The notes under the pieces were generated by a model. It was not told the DNA's origin, searched no databases, and saw nothing but the letters and a program-made list of their open reading frames with translations. This document shows, in pieces, positions 15,399-25,007 of a DNA stretch of 39,258 bases. A program made the translations under genes and the position numbers. The DNA comes from a virus: positions 1-39,258 of IMG/VR virus record IMGVR_UViG_3300002144_000797, one strand, 5' to 3'. Each line of letters starts with the position of its first letter. Within the stretch, counting starts at the first letter, position 1.

Positions 15399-16828
15399 TA
15401 GTATACTAATTTATGATTTAAAACGTCTGGTGTAAATTCTTTAGGGTTGAAAATTTCGTATCTATGACGAGGTTTCCAAGTTGAGAATAAAGTATCTACA
15501 CTATTAATAACTCTATCTCCCATAATTTTGGAAGTAAACCCAGCTTCATCTCCTGTAGCCCATTTAAGTCCTTCTTTACCACATTCCTGTCTTTTATCTT
15601 GAGGCATAAGATATAACTTCATAATTTGTTCAGCTGCATCTTCAGCATTACATCTATCATCCCAAATATAGGGTGTTTTAGGAGATCCTTGTATAGATCT
15701 ATTAGTAGGGAAAACTGGGAATGCCCATTTACCACACTTTTTATATTTACCCGTATGGTTAGAAGGTATATTTTCATCAGGTGTAAACCAGTTTCCATCT
15801 TCATCCTCAAATCGTAATTGATCTTGCATACCACCAGTTACATTAGCTATAATAGGATTACCTACTAATAAAGCTTCGGTTAATGCTAATCCCCACCCTT
15901 CATTAGAGGATAATAAAATTTGAGCATCACTACTATTATACAGTAGATTCATATAATTAATAGGTAAACGATTTGTTGAAAAAATTATACCTTCGTAATC
16001 ATCCCCAAATAAATAATCTCTTACGGCTATTAAATCTGTACCGTTTTGATCTGATGGTTGGGTGTGAAGTACAAGAGCACATTTATCTGCTTCTTCTTTT
16101 GATAACTTATCAATAAAACACTTCCAAGCAAACATTGTATCTGGAATTGATTTACGTCTAATGTTTCGTGAGTTAAATAATAAGACAAAATCTTTTTCTT
16201 TACCACCTAACATTTGATTTCTAAAATCAACAAGTTCTTTATTATCCTTCTCAATTGGGAAGTAGTATTTTGAACTAACACCATGAGGTATATAGTCAAT
16301 TACTTTACCATCTGCTTTTTCTCCTAAAACCAACTTATTAATGTTAGTTGTTTGTTTAGAAATACCTAACAACGCATCACAAGACTCATAAAATTCTTTA
16401 TTATATGATGGTGCGGGGTAATTATCCCAAATGTTAAGATAAATAATTGGGGTGGATTTGCGGATTTCATTTTCAATTGTAAACAACCATTCAAAATATC
16501 TAGGATCCGTAATAAGCATTATAGCATCCGGCTTCTCAATATTTAATAAATTCCTAAGTAAAACAGGATCACCATAACCACTAATTGGGTATATGGTAAC
16601 AGAAGAATCTTCAATTCCTGTTTCTTTATTAGTATCTTGACTTAAATCAAAACGCTTACCAGCGTCCGGATGTTTCATTGCTCCCCCTAGGTTTACCCAA
16701 TTATAATGGTGACAAGTATTGATTATAATATCTTTACCTACACCACCTACTCCTGATGGCAAACGGATATCATCTGTTATCAAAAGAATTTTTTTCCTTT
16801 GATTTTGGGGTATATAACCTTCTTTCAT
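15398..16828 (-). CDS. GT4-type glycosyltransferase, 476 residues
   Basis: KKILLITDDIRLPSGVGGVG at about 12-31 is the GT-B N-terminal Gly loop; DYIPHGVSSKYYFP and LLFNSRNIRRKSIPDTMFAW form the domain linker and donor strand, and LLSSNEGWGLALTEALLVGN at about 306-325 holds the E-x7-E motif. It overlaps the next gene by 1 nt. Similar genes occur in several large phages. Substrates are not readable. Confidence 0.85.
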   Translation of the reverse strand: MKEGYIPQNQRKKILLITDDIRLPSGVGGVGKDIIINTCHHYNWVNLGGAMKHPDAGKRFDLSQDTNKETGIEDSSVTIYPISGYGDPVLLRNLLNIEKPDAIMLITDPRYFEWLFTIENEIRKSTPIIYLNIWDNYPAPSYNKEFYESCDALLGISKQTTNINKLVLGEKADGKVIDYIPHGVSSKYYFPIEKDNKELVDFRNQMLGGKEKDFVLLFNSRNIRRKSIPDTMFAWKCFIDKLSKEEADKCALVLHTQPSDQNGTDLIAVRDYLFGDDYEGIIFSTNRLPINYMNLLYNSSDAQILLSSNEGWGLALTEALLVGNPIIANVTGGMQDQLRFEDEDGNWFTPDENIPSNHTGKYKKCGKWAFPVFPTNRSIQGSPKTPYIWDDRCNAEDAAEQIMKLYLMPQDKRQECGKEGLKWATGDEAGFTSKIMGDRVINSVDTLFSTWKPRHRYEIFNPKEFTPDVLNHKLVY

Positions 16829-16835
16829 AAAAAAC

Positions 16836-17024
16836 TTATTTTAAATCTAAATTATTGTGTGAGTGTACTGTTTTTCTAAAATCATCATCTGTAAGATACA
16901 TATGAATTGCTCTATCTGCTAGTTTTTGAAATGAAAATTTATGTCTCACACATGAAACCTTAAATTCATCAAATAACTCTGCTTTTACTTTTACACTAGT
17001 TAGTGTTTGTTTATTCTTATCCAT
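16836..17024 (-). CDS. Ribbon-helix-helix-like small protein, 62 residues
   Basis: TLTSVKVKAELFDEFKVSC at about 7-25 reads as a DNA-contacting beta strand and first helix, and FSFQKLADRAIHMYLTDDD at about 30-48 as the second helix, the layout of MetJ/Arc-type repressors. It is the first gene before the glycosyltransferase run, so it could regulate that operon. The function is inferred from fold only. An ATATATGTATATA stretch 24-35 nt upstream may be its promoter. Confidence 0.65.
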   Translation of the reverse strand: MDKNKQTLTSVKVKAELFDEFKVSCVRHKFSFQKLADRAIHMYLTDDDFRKTVHSHNNLDLK

Positions 17025-17047
17025 AATTTTTATTATTAACTTATTTT

Positions 17048-17059
17048 ATATACATATAT
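17048..17059 (-). promoter_or_regulatory. Promoter-like AT-rich motif before the glycan operon
   Basis: Minus strand ATATATGTATAT lies 24-35 nt before the ATG at 17024 and just after the nuclease stop. It shares the GTATAT core and spacing with the GTTCGTATATT elements, and a nearly identical tract lies just after the gp45 stop (24229-24240). Confidence 0.4.
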
Positions 17060-17064
17060 CTAAA

Positions 17065-18009
17065 TTATTCAACAGTCGCGGAACATAAATGAGTTTTGTA
17101 GAAAGAGCACCACTTACAATTATTATTAATTATTTCAGGCATATCTTTAGAATTAAACCCATCCCTAGTAAAGCAATTTTCTAGAAAATCTTGTAGTGAT
17201 TTTGTTGCTCTATTTATTGAGGTTTTACCTGAAGGAGGTCTGAATTGTTGTATGCGTTTAATTACAAAATCTTGTGATTCAAATAGTTTACGCTTTACAA
17301 TAAAGAACTCAATTTCGATATTATCTATTGGAACATTATATTGTTGGGCAAAGAATTTTTTATACAACACTAATTGATGTTGTTTTGATTTATCTTTCTT
17401 TGCTTTGTCATTCCAACCACGTGTAGAAGTTTTTATATCGATTATAACGAATTTATCTGTATCTTCATGATATAGCACAACGTCAAGAAATCCCATGTAT
17501 TTTACGCGAGGTAAACGTATATTAGGCGCTAAAACAATAGGTACCTCACAACCCACGAGCGACCATCCTCTTTTGGAAAAATACTTACTTTTATTTTTCT
17601 TAAAATAAGAAATTATTTCAACTCCATCATTATAAAACTCTCTAATCTCTTCGGGAGTACTAAAATGTTCTTTGTTGTTTTTTTTATAGGCATCCGCATA
17701 ACAATTTCTTAAACGTTCTTCAAAATCCTCTTCTAAATCAATACGATCAGCTTCAGCACCACTTTTATTGTACATTACATCTAAATACATTTGAAGTGTT
17801 TCATGTAATGCTGATCCAAATGTCATATGGATACTTTGTTCTTGTACTTTATGCCCATCTCTATAATTTAATGCCCACTTTTTAGGGCATTGAGTATACA
17901 TTGATAGTTGAGAATATGAAACATTTTTCTCAAACGCGAAATTAACAGGTTCGGGAGGGTTGTTTTGTATTTCTCTTACAATTTGTGGTACTTTTTTCTT
18001 TTTACTCAA
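17065..18009 (-). CDS. Cas4/RecB-like PD-(D/E)XK nuclease with Fe-S cysteines, TTG start
   Basis: The protein has the order SYSQLSMYTQCPKKW (Cys41), FGSALHE (His69), GFLDVV (Asp176), IIDIKTS (Asp191, Lys193) and QLVLYKK (Gln212), which is the PF12705/Cas4 active site. Cys41 and the C-terminal Cys298, Cys301 and Cys309 are placed to hold a 4Fe-4S cluster, as in Cas4 and AddB. It probably acts as an exonuclease in phage replication or recombination. The first codon is TTG at 18007-18009 in the context AAGTTTTG, close to the usual AAGTTATG; the next ATG would remove the conserved N-terminus. Confidence 0.85.
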   Translation of the reverse strand: MSKKKKVPQIVREIQNNPPEPVNFAFEKNVSYSQLSMYTQCPKKWALNYRDGHKVQEQSIHMTFGSALHETLQMYLDVMYNKSGAEADRIDLEEDFEERLRNCYADAYKKNNKEHFSTPEEIREFYNDGVEIISYFKKNKSKYFSKRGWSLVGCEVPIVLAPNIRLPRVKYMGFLDVVLYHEDTDKFVIIDIKTSTRGWNDKAKKDKSKQHQLVLYKKFFAQQYNVPIDNIEIEFFIVKRKLFESQDFVIKRIQQFRPPSGKTSINRATKSLQDFLENCFTRDGFNSKDMPEIINNNCKWCSFYKTHLCSATVE

Positions 18010-18012
18010 AAC

Positions 18013-18615
18013 TTATTTTTTCTTTAAAATAGTTAATCCGGGCCATTCAGGTTTTGTTTCCCATATCTCCCATTCCGGGTGTGAATATACGAACTCTGTT
18101 ATGGCAATCCAAATTCCTTTTGTATCACCTTCCCAACCACCATGTCTAAAAGAAATAGTATCGTGTAACATAATATATTTGTTACATTTTCTATGGTATA
18201 TTTCTAATTCTTGTTTTACTTGATTGTAGTCGTGGGCCGTATCAACAAATATTAAATCAAAATTTGGGATGGAGTTATAAAAATAAGGATCTAAATCATC
18301 AGCTATTCTAAAATTAAAATCTATTTTTCTTTCTTTAGCTCCTGACCTTACAATATCTAAATCAGCCCCCCATATTGAAGGTTCATCAATATCAACCCCT
18401 AAATAAGTTTTAGGTAAATGGTAATCTTTATTTTCTTCCCTCAAACCATAAAGAAAAGCCCAAGTACCTGTAATCCATCTAACTCCTAATTCTAAGACTG
18501 AATCACACTCACGAGTATACTTTACTATTGTTGGAAAAAATTCGTTTATATCTGAAGTAACACTTCTTAGGTAGTGGTACTTTTCATCAATAATTCTACG
18601 GTTTTGGGGTTCCAT
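18013..18615 (-). CDS. Class I SAM methyltransferase-like protein, 200 residues
   Basis: SVLELGVRWITGTWAF at about 39-54 replaces the typical glycine loop with GVRWITG, followed by YLGVDIDEP at about 71-79 and DLIFVDTAHDYNQVKQEL at about 119-136, the Methyltransf_24 layout. It ends 3 nt before the nuclease gene's TTG. Its coding region contains a chance-like copy of the promoter core at 18084-18094. The target is unknown; it lies between the glycan cluster and replication genes. Confidence 0.7.
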   Translation of the reverse strand: MEPQNRRIIDEKYHYLRSVTSDINEFFPTIVKYTRECDSVLELGVRWITGTWAFLYGLREENKDYHLPKTYLGVDIDEPSIWGADLDIVRSGAKERKIDFNFRIADDLDPYFYNSIPNFDLIFVDTAHDYNQVKQELEIYHRKCNKYIMLHDTISFRHGGWEGDTKGIWIAITEFVYSHPEWEIWETKPEWPGLTILKKK

Positions 18616-18616
18616 A

Positions 18617-19060
18617 TTATTTCTTCCATTTACCTCTCATTACTAACTGAGCGATGATTCCGTAATTAGATATATCAATGAAACTATCGATCATAGGTTC
18701 ATCATTAACATAGTTCTTGCCTTTGCGTTTTAGCATGTTCTTTAGGCGGTTTATCTTGTCATTACAGCGCAGCCAAATGCCAGTCAATGAGAGTTGTACA
18801 TCTTCATCTTCCGTAAGTGTAGACCCTAAAGCAATATTTCCTAGCCCATAATCTAACATCTTTCCAGCAAACAAATCATATTGTTCTTTTTGAATTTGTT
18901 TAAATTCTTTAGATAATTCAGGGTATTTTTTTTCAAAATCATTTACAGATGAACCTATAATTTCATTATAACTTACTTTTGTTTGGTGTTCTTGAGGGAT
19001 AATTGAATCCTTTATATATTCCTCAGGGTTTGTTGATGTTGTTGTTGTATTATTCCACAT
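18617..19060 (-). CDS. Nmad1/DUF1599-type protein (nucleotide modification associated)
   Basis: KMLDYGLGN at 67-75, GIWLRCNDKINRLKNM at 94-109 and PMIDSFIDISNYGIIA at 122-137 match DUF1599 (PF07659, 'nucleotide modification associated domain 1'). The family has been linked computationally to phages with modified bases, in which it is proposed to bind or process nucleotides; its reaction is not known to me. Presence in a genome with FolE-Que-DpdA genes is consistent. It is coupled to the 72-residue gene by a 1-nt overlap. Confidence 0.75.
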   Translation of the reverse strand: MWNNTTTTSTNPEEYIKDSIIPQEHQTKVSYNEIIGSSVNDFEKKYPELSKEFKQIQKEQYDLFAGKMLDYGLGNIALGSTLTEDEDVQLSLTGIWLRCNDKINRLKNMLKRKGKNYVNDEPMIDSFIDISNYGIIAQLVMRGKWKK

Positions 19061-19278
19061 TATATAACTTGTTTATTATTTAAATATTTTTCAATTGCTT
19101 CTAAACGATCATCTGCTTCTACCAGCATAGTAAGAGCTTCTTCAGCATTCTTGTAAAAATCCCCTGTTGAATGATCACCAATACCTGCAGGATTTTTCTC
19201 TAGTAACTCTAAGGTTAATAATGCTTTAGCTCTATCAGCGTGTGCTGAAGTAAAAAGCATATCTCTTAATTTACTCAT
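19060..19278 (-). CDS. Conserved T4-like phage hypothetical protein, 72 residues
   Basis: An acidic, all-helical protein with RAKALLTLELLEKNPAGIG, then HSTGDFYKNAEEALTML and VEADDRLEAIEKYL. From memory, very similar short proteins are found near replication genes of T4-like marine phages, without known function. It overlaps the gp62 gene by 4 nt and the Nmad1 gene by 1 nt, so it belongs to the clamp-loader unit. Confidence 0.7.
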   Translation of the reverse strand: MSKLRDMLFTSAHADRAKALLTLELLEKNPAGIGDHSTGDFYKNAEEALTMLVEADDRLEAIEKYLNNKQVI

Positions 19279-19721
19279 AACTTTATATTTTTAATTAATT
19301 TTTCTGTTTCTTTTTCATCTACACCCATACTCCATAAAATACTTCTTACACTCTCACCTAGAATATCAATATAATGATCTGCTTCTCCTAAAGAGCATTC
19401 ATAGTATTCAGCAACATATTCTGCTATTTCTTTATAGTTTTTGCTTTTGTTTTGGGTTTTGACGTACTTAAGCCAGAGTTTCTTTTTTGGGATCATTTCT
19501 CGGTAGATTGAATAAATTTGTTGTTTGTTTTGTGGGTTTATCTTTTGAACATAATTTACAATATCAATGTAATGTATATTCATCGATACATATCTATGTA
19601 TCATATAAGAGTTCCACCTTTCCCATGATTCTGTTGAAATTTCTTCGGGGGAAGATTTGTGTAGCATGATTTCATCAAGCCATTCAAACAACGTTTTTAT
19701 ATCTTTCTTACCTGTTTTCAC
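19275..19721 (-). CDS. 62: Clamp loader small subunit, T4 gp62-like
   Basis: The 148-residue helical protein has LFEWLDEIML, YMIHRYVSMNIHYIDIVNYV, REMIPKKKLWLKYVK and a YECSLGEADHYIDILG helix, arranged as in gp62 of T4-like phages (RYxS, then PKKxxWxK, then helices). gp62 completes the clamp loader with gp44, whose gene lies just two small genes upstream. T4 gp62 is 187 residues, so this is a shorter version as in cyanophage relatives. The assignment rests on motif order and gene context. Confidence 0.8.
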   Translation of the reverse strand: MKTGKKDIKTLFEWLDEIMLHKSSPEEISTESWERWNSYMIHRYVSMNIHYIDIVNYVQKINPQNKQQIYSIYREMIPKKKLWLKYVKTQNKSKNYKEIAEYVAEYYECSLGEADHYIDILGESVRSILWSMGVDEKETEKLIKNIKL

Positions 19722-19728
19722 CTATTTA

Positions 19729-19977
19729 CTAGACTGTTTCTTTAGTAAATTCATCTCTTAATTCTTTAGGTATCATATCAACCATTACTTCACCAGTAAT
19801 TACGTCATAAAATACTGGAATAGGCATAATTGCATCTTCTGATGTACCTGCTACAAATTTAGAGATTTTACGAAGGATTACACCTTCTGAGAATACTTTA
19901 CCACCTGTTGAAGAAGTAATTGCTGTTGTGTTTGTAAGATCGATGTTTGGACCTTTCATTTCTGGTTGTTGTGCCAT
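19729..19977 (-). CDS. Phage hypothetical protein, 82 residues
   Basis: The protein begins MAQQPEMKGPNIDLTNTTA and continues with GVILRKISKFVAGTSEDAIM, IPVFYDVITGEVMVDM and an IPKELRDEF tail. The mix of strand-forming sequence suggests a small beta-rich fold. Neighbouring genes encode clamp-loader subunits, so a role near replication is possible, but I know of no function. No membrane segment. Confidence 0.65.
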   Translation of the reverse strand: MAQQPEMKGPNIDLTNTTAITSSTGGKVFSEGVILRKISKFVAGTSEDAIMPIPVFYDVITGEVMVDMIPKELRDEFTKETV

Positions 19978-19980
19978 TTT

Positions 19981-20172
19981 TTAGTTGTTTTTGTTTTGTT
20001 TATAATCTAAATAAAAGCCAATTAATACTATAACATTCATACCAAAGCTGGCTATAAACTCTTGTATGTCTTCATATACGGTTGTCATTAAATGAACGTG
20101 CCCCACCATCCAAAACGGTATCGCCAAATTCTGGCTAATCCAAATTATTGTAAATTTTAGGAATTGTTTCAT
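19981..20172 (-). CDS. Small membrane protein, 63 residues
   Basis: Two hydrophobic segments at about 7-24 and 39-54 are separated by a short polar loop; the C-terminus (YLDYKQNKNN) is polar. The start overlaps the gp44 stop by 4 nt, which supports it as a real gene. No family recognised. Confidence 0.6.
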   Translation of the reverse strand: MKQFLKFTIIWISQNLAIPFWMVGHVHLMTTVYEDIQEFIASFGMNVIVLIGFYLDYKQNKNN

Positions 20173-21077
20173 TTTAATTCAATAAGACGAGCAATTAATG
20201 CTAAGCAGTTGATCTCTTTATCGATACGAAAATTAGACTGATAACTATACTCGTTGATATGAACAGCAACCATTCCTTCTCTTCCATTTGCGTAGGTAGA
20301 AGCATTATCGTAAAGATAACGATACAACTCCTCAAAATCCTGAACATTAGCATTTGCGATCGTTTGTCTAATTTCTCGCCATAAGGGTTTAGCATTACTT
20401 AATTCTTTAAGTACTTGAACCATATAATTAGAAGAAACAAGTACTGATTTATCTATTGTTAATTTATTATCTTGGGTTGATAGTTGAATAGTATTAAGAC
20501 ATTTACGCAAATCTGGGTAGAATTGATTTGTAATTATTTTAATATCTTCTATTTCAAATTTAGTATTTTCTTCCCCTAAAATCCAAGCAATGTGTTTAGC
20601 AACATCAGCTTTTGTTGGTGGGATGATTTTTAATGTCTGACATCTAGATTGTAAAGGATCAATAATACGTTCTACATAATTACAAGTTAAAATAAATCTA
20701 GTATTACGAGAAAATGTTTCAATAACATTACGAAGGGAAGCCTGTGCCTGAATAGTAAGAAAATCAGCTTCATCTAAAATAACTACTTTAAGTGGTTTGA
20801 AACTTGCTGATGATGCAAATCCCGATACTTTATCTCTAATTGTTTCAATGCCACGTTCATCTGAAGCATTAATATAAAGGTACTCACAATCAAGATTTTT
20901 AACAATGATTTTAGCTAAAGTAGTTTTACCTGTACCTGCGGGACCATAAAATATAAGATTTTGTATATCATTCTGTCCCAAATATTGTGATATAGTTTTC
21001 TTAATATGTTCGTTACCAACATAATTCTCTAGTGTAACTGGTCTATAACGTTCAACTAATAATCCATGATCTTTCAT
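20169..21077 (-). CDS. 44: Clamp loader large subunit, T4 gp44-like AAA+ ATPase
   Basis: GPAGTGKT at 45-52 is Walker A, VVILDEAD at 98-105 is Walker B, NASDERG is the family signature, and PLQSRCQ at 141-147 carries the SRC arginine finger. The 302-residue length is close to T4 gp44 (319). With gp62 it loads the gp45 clamp in the presence of ATP. Its ATG lies 7 nt downstream of a TCGTATATTACAG element and after a gap from the 84-residue gene. Confidence 0.95.
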   Translation of the reverse strand: MKDHGLLVERYRPVTLENYVGNEHIKKTISQYLGQNDIQNLIFYGPAGTGKTTLAKIIVKNLDCEYLYINASDERGIETIRDKVSGFASSASFKPLKVVILDEADFLTIQAQASLRNVIETFSRNTRFILTCNYVERIIDPLQSRCQTLKIIPPTKADVAKHIAWILGEENTKFEIEDIKIITNQFYPDLRKCLNTIQLSTQDNKLTIDKSVLVSSNYMVQVLKELSNAKPLWREIRQTIANANVQDFEELYRYLYDNASTYANGREGMVAVHINEYSYQSNFRIDKEINCLALIARLIELK

Positions 21078-21083
21078 AACTGT

Positions 21084-21092
21084 AATATACGA
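21084..21092 (-). promoter_or_regulatory. Promoter-core-like motif just before gp44
   Basis: Minus strand TCGTATATTACAGTTATG preserves the CGTATATT core, but only 7 nt separate it from the ATG, and the flank is poly-A rather than GTTCG. If it is a promoter the transcript would be nearly leaderless; a chance match is possible. Confidence 0.4.
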
Positions 21093-21097
21093 TTTTT

Positions 21098-21351
21098 TTA
21101 TTCAAAATCCCCGTAAATATTATATTTCTTTGGAGGCTCCGGTTTAATTTCTATTTCTTCTGTAGTGATAACATATAGTTTACTATCTAATGGGGCAAGT
21201 CTAAATTCTGCTTTTTGCCCAGTTTTAGCAAACCAAGCTTCTAGAGCTTCAGTAAGTGATTTATGTACCACTTTATCGCCAACAAGCACCCAGGAATCTC
21301 CTGGGGCTTGTCTATTAGCGATTAGTTCTAAAAATTCTTGTTTTTCTTTCA

Positions 21352-21352
<1 letters not shown>
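21098..21352 (-). CDS. Hypothetical protein after GroEL, 84 residues
   Basis: The start overlaps the last base of the GroEL stop, so it is coupled to it. Sequence features: RQAPGDSWVLVGDKVVH, a helix LTEALEAWFAKTGQ and a Pro/Lys-rich tail. It is soluble; no domain recognised. Possibly a small accessory protein of the chaperonin unit. Confidence 0.6.
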
Positions 21353-23319
<1,967 letters not shown>

Positions 23320-23323
<4 letters not shown>

Positions 23324-23637
23324 ACTCCTAGTTTATTTAATAAATTTTCCATTGCTTCTTTTTCTTTTGTATACTCTCCAATATAACTCATAATACTGGA
23401 GTATTCTTTTTGATGGTCAGTTTTTCCTTTAGCAATTTTCTTTAATGCTGCTGCTAAGCTAGTATAGTGACCTACTACTTTTTCATAGTCTTTCCCTTCA
23501 TTACCATTGTTCTTTTTCTTAAATTTTCCTACATTTTTTTCATCAGGTGTGATGATTTCCATTACTGTATAACAGTATGGGTCTTTCGTAATGAAAAATG
23601 GAAGTAACTCTGGATCTCTAATTGTTGTGTTTGCCAT
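23320..23637 (-). CDS. Conserved phage hypothetical protein, 105 residues
   Basis: The sequence starts ANTTIRDPELLPFFITKDPY, contains CYTVMEIITPDEK and KDYEKVVGHYTSLAAALKKI, and ends in a helix (KEKEAMENLLNKLG). Proteins with this RDPELLPf-x-ITKD beginning occur in many phages as hypotheticals, by memory. As the first gene of the chaperonin unit it might be a folding substrate or regulator, but that is guesswork. It is 44 nt downstream of a promoter-like element. Confidence 0.65.
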
Positions 23638-23680
23638 AAAACTTTTTTTTTATAATTATAACTTATATCTATTATACCGT

Positions 23681-23692
23681 AAATATACGAAC
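23681..23692 (-). promoter_or_regulatory. Promoter-like element before the chaperonin unit
   Basis: Minus strand GTTCGTATATTTACGGTATAATAG, identical over the first 19 bases to the element at 862-882. It lies 44 nt before the ATG at 23637, longer than the 25 nt of the other copies, and about 35 nt downstream of the Hsp20 stop. Confidence 0.65.
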
Positions 23693-23727
23693 AATAGTGC
23701 GCTAGGACACGCTTTTTGGTAAAACTC

Positions 23728-24144
23728 TTATTTTATTTTTATTGATTTTGGTTTTGATTCTTCAGATAAAGGAAGGTGGAGTTTTAATAATCCATTTTCC
23801 ATCTCAGCATTAATTTTTGATAAATTATACTTTGGAGAGATTTTATATCCTAAGTCAAATGACTTTTTTGATAAACCATGGTAAATATACCCAGAGAAAT
23901 CTAATTCTTCTTCGGGTTTTTGATAACTAATTTTTAATAAATCCCCCTCAACACTAATAGAAATATCTTCTTTAGTGAGTCCTGTACAAGCGACTTCGAA
24001 GTGTAAACCTTCGTCGTTGTAATAGATGTTTAATGGGTGGGGTTGTTTTGAATTGAATGCCGGAGCAAACTGATCTTCAGTATTGAAGAAATTTCTAAAT
24101 AGAATGTCGAACGGATTACGTTCATTAATTTTTAATGTACTCAT
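23728..24144 (-). CDS. Small heat shock protein (Hsp20/alpha-crystallin)
   Basis: Residues about 35-138 form an alpha-crystallin domain: PLNIYYNDEGLHFEVACTG, the DISISVEGDLLKISYQK strand pair, a YHGLSKKSFDLGYKI segment and AEMENGLLKLHLPL with the G-x-L motif, ending SKPKSIKIK. Such proteins hold unfolding proteins; they are known in T4-like cyanophages. The start used is the second ATG of ATGATATGAG, because the first runs into a stop after two codons. A near-palindromic hairpin lies 17 nt upstream. Confidence 0.9.
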   Translation of the reverse strand: MSTLKINERNPFDILFRNFFNTEDQFAPAFNSKQPHPLNIYYNDEGLHFEVACTGLTKEDISISVEGDLLKISYQKPEEELDFSGYIYHGLSKKSFDLGYKISPKYNLSKINAEMENGLLKLHLPLSEESKPKSIKIK

Positions 24145-24160
24145 ATCATTTTTTATTTGT

Positions 24161-24175
24161 GGGACCTAAGTTCCC
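24161..24175 (-). repeat. Near-palindrome upstream of the Hsp20 start
   Basis: GGGACCTAAGTTCCC is a palindrome apart from one mismatched pair, 17 nt before the Hsp20 ATG and about 70 nt after the gp45 stop. It may be a terminator-like, operator or 5'-leader RNA hairpin. No U tract follows it. Confidence 0.45.
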
Positions 24176-24247
24176 GGTTAATTTAATTTAAACATAACAC
24201 GTGCCCTAGCTACCTATCATGTTCTAATATACATATATAGAAATTAT

Positions 24248-24982
24248 TTAAAATTCACGTTCTGCTTTTCTTGACATGAAATATTCACTTGTTATTTCTT
24301 CTTTTTGAAATTTTAAATTCAATAACCCCATCTCACTTACACATAATTTACCACCATCCATATCTTTATTAGCATGAATTATAGTTTTAAACATATCTGA
24401 ATTGAATGGGATTTTTAAGTTACTTGAAGTAATATTACCTGGGATTTGGTATGTAATTTTATTATTGTGACCTTGCTCATCTCCAAATACAAACTCACAT
24501 ACAACATTACCATCTAAATCTTCAGTAGTAGTTAATAACATATTATCAACCCCCTGTAATGCACTTTTAGCTTTAATTAAATTATCCACATCTTCAGGAG
24601 ATAAATCTAATTCTACAACCCATTCTGGGATGTTTACAGTACCTACTTTTCCTATAAGTAACGAATCTGCTAAAGCATAAGTTAAATTAAAGTTCATGTC
24701 TGATATCTTTAATTTTGTAGAAATTACATTTGTTTTTTCGAGTTCTAATAATAGATCTCCACTACAAATGTTAATTAAACTTTGGAGTTTTTTAGTATCA
24801 AATATTGCTAACTTACTGTCTTCTAAATCAAAGTTATTACAAATAACACTGCCTATAACATCACGAGTAGGTGTCATAAAATCAATCTCTAAGCTGTTAT
24901 CTTTTGTTACCCATTTAACGGATTCATTCAATCCTAGATAATATTTACTTATTACACTTTGAAGTGTTAATTTACTTATCAT
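24248..24982 (-). CDS. 45: Sliding clamp, T4 gp45-like
   Basis: The 244-residue protein follows the gp45 order: SKYYLGLNESVKWVTKDN, IDFMTPTRDVIGSV, FDLEDSKLAIFDTKKLQSLI, SDMNFNLTYALADS, then NIPEWVVELDLSPEDVDNLIK and IPFNSDMFKTIIHANKD. T4 gp45 (228 residues) forms the trimeric ring that tethers the polymerase. It follows the carbamoyltransferase and its 223-residue partner, which separate it from the polymerase genes. Confidence 0.92.
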   Translation of the reverse strand: MISKLTLQSVISKYYLGLNESVKWVTKDNSLEIDFMTPTRDVIGSVICNNFDLEDSKLAIFDTKKLQSLINICSGDLLLELEKTNVISTKLKISDMNFNLTYALADSLLIGKVGTVNIPEWVVELDLSPEDVDNLIKAKSALQGVDNMLLTTTEDLDGNVVCEFVFGDEQGHNNKITYQIPGNITSSNLKIPFNSDMFKTIIHANKDMDGGKLCVSEMGLLNLKFQKEEITSEYFMSRKAEREF

Positions 24983-25007
24983 AACTTTCTATTTGATGTG
25001 AATGTAA

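Noticed and set aside
15619-15834. 71-residue minus-strand frame inside a glycosyltransferase gene
   Set aside because: It is out of frame within a complete GT4 gene and shows no motif.
23692-23715. Strong hairpin next to the promoter element before the chaperonin unit
   Set aside because: Only a poor partial inverted repeat is present in this copy, so I do not call it a terminator.
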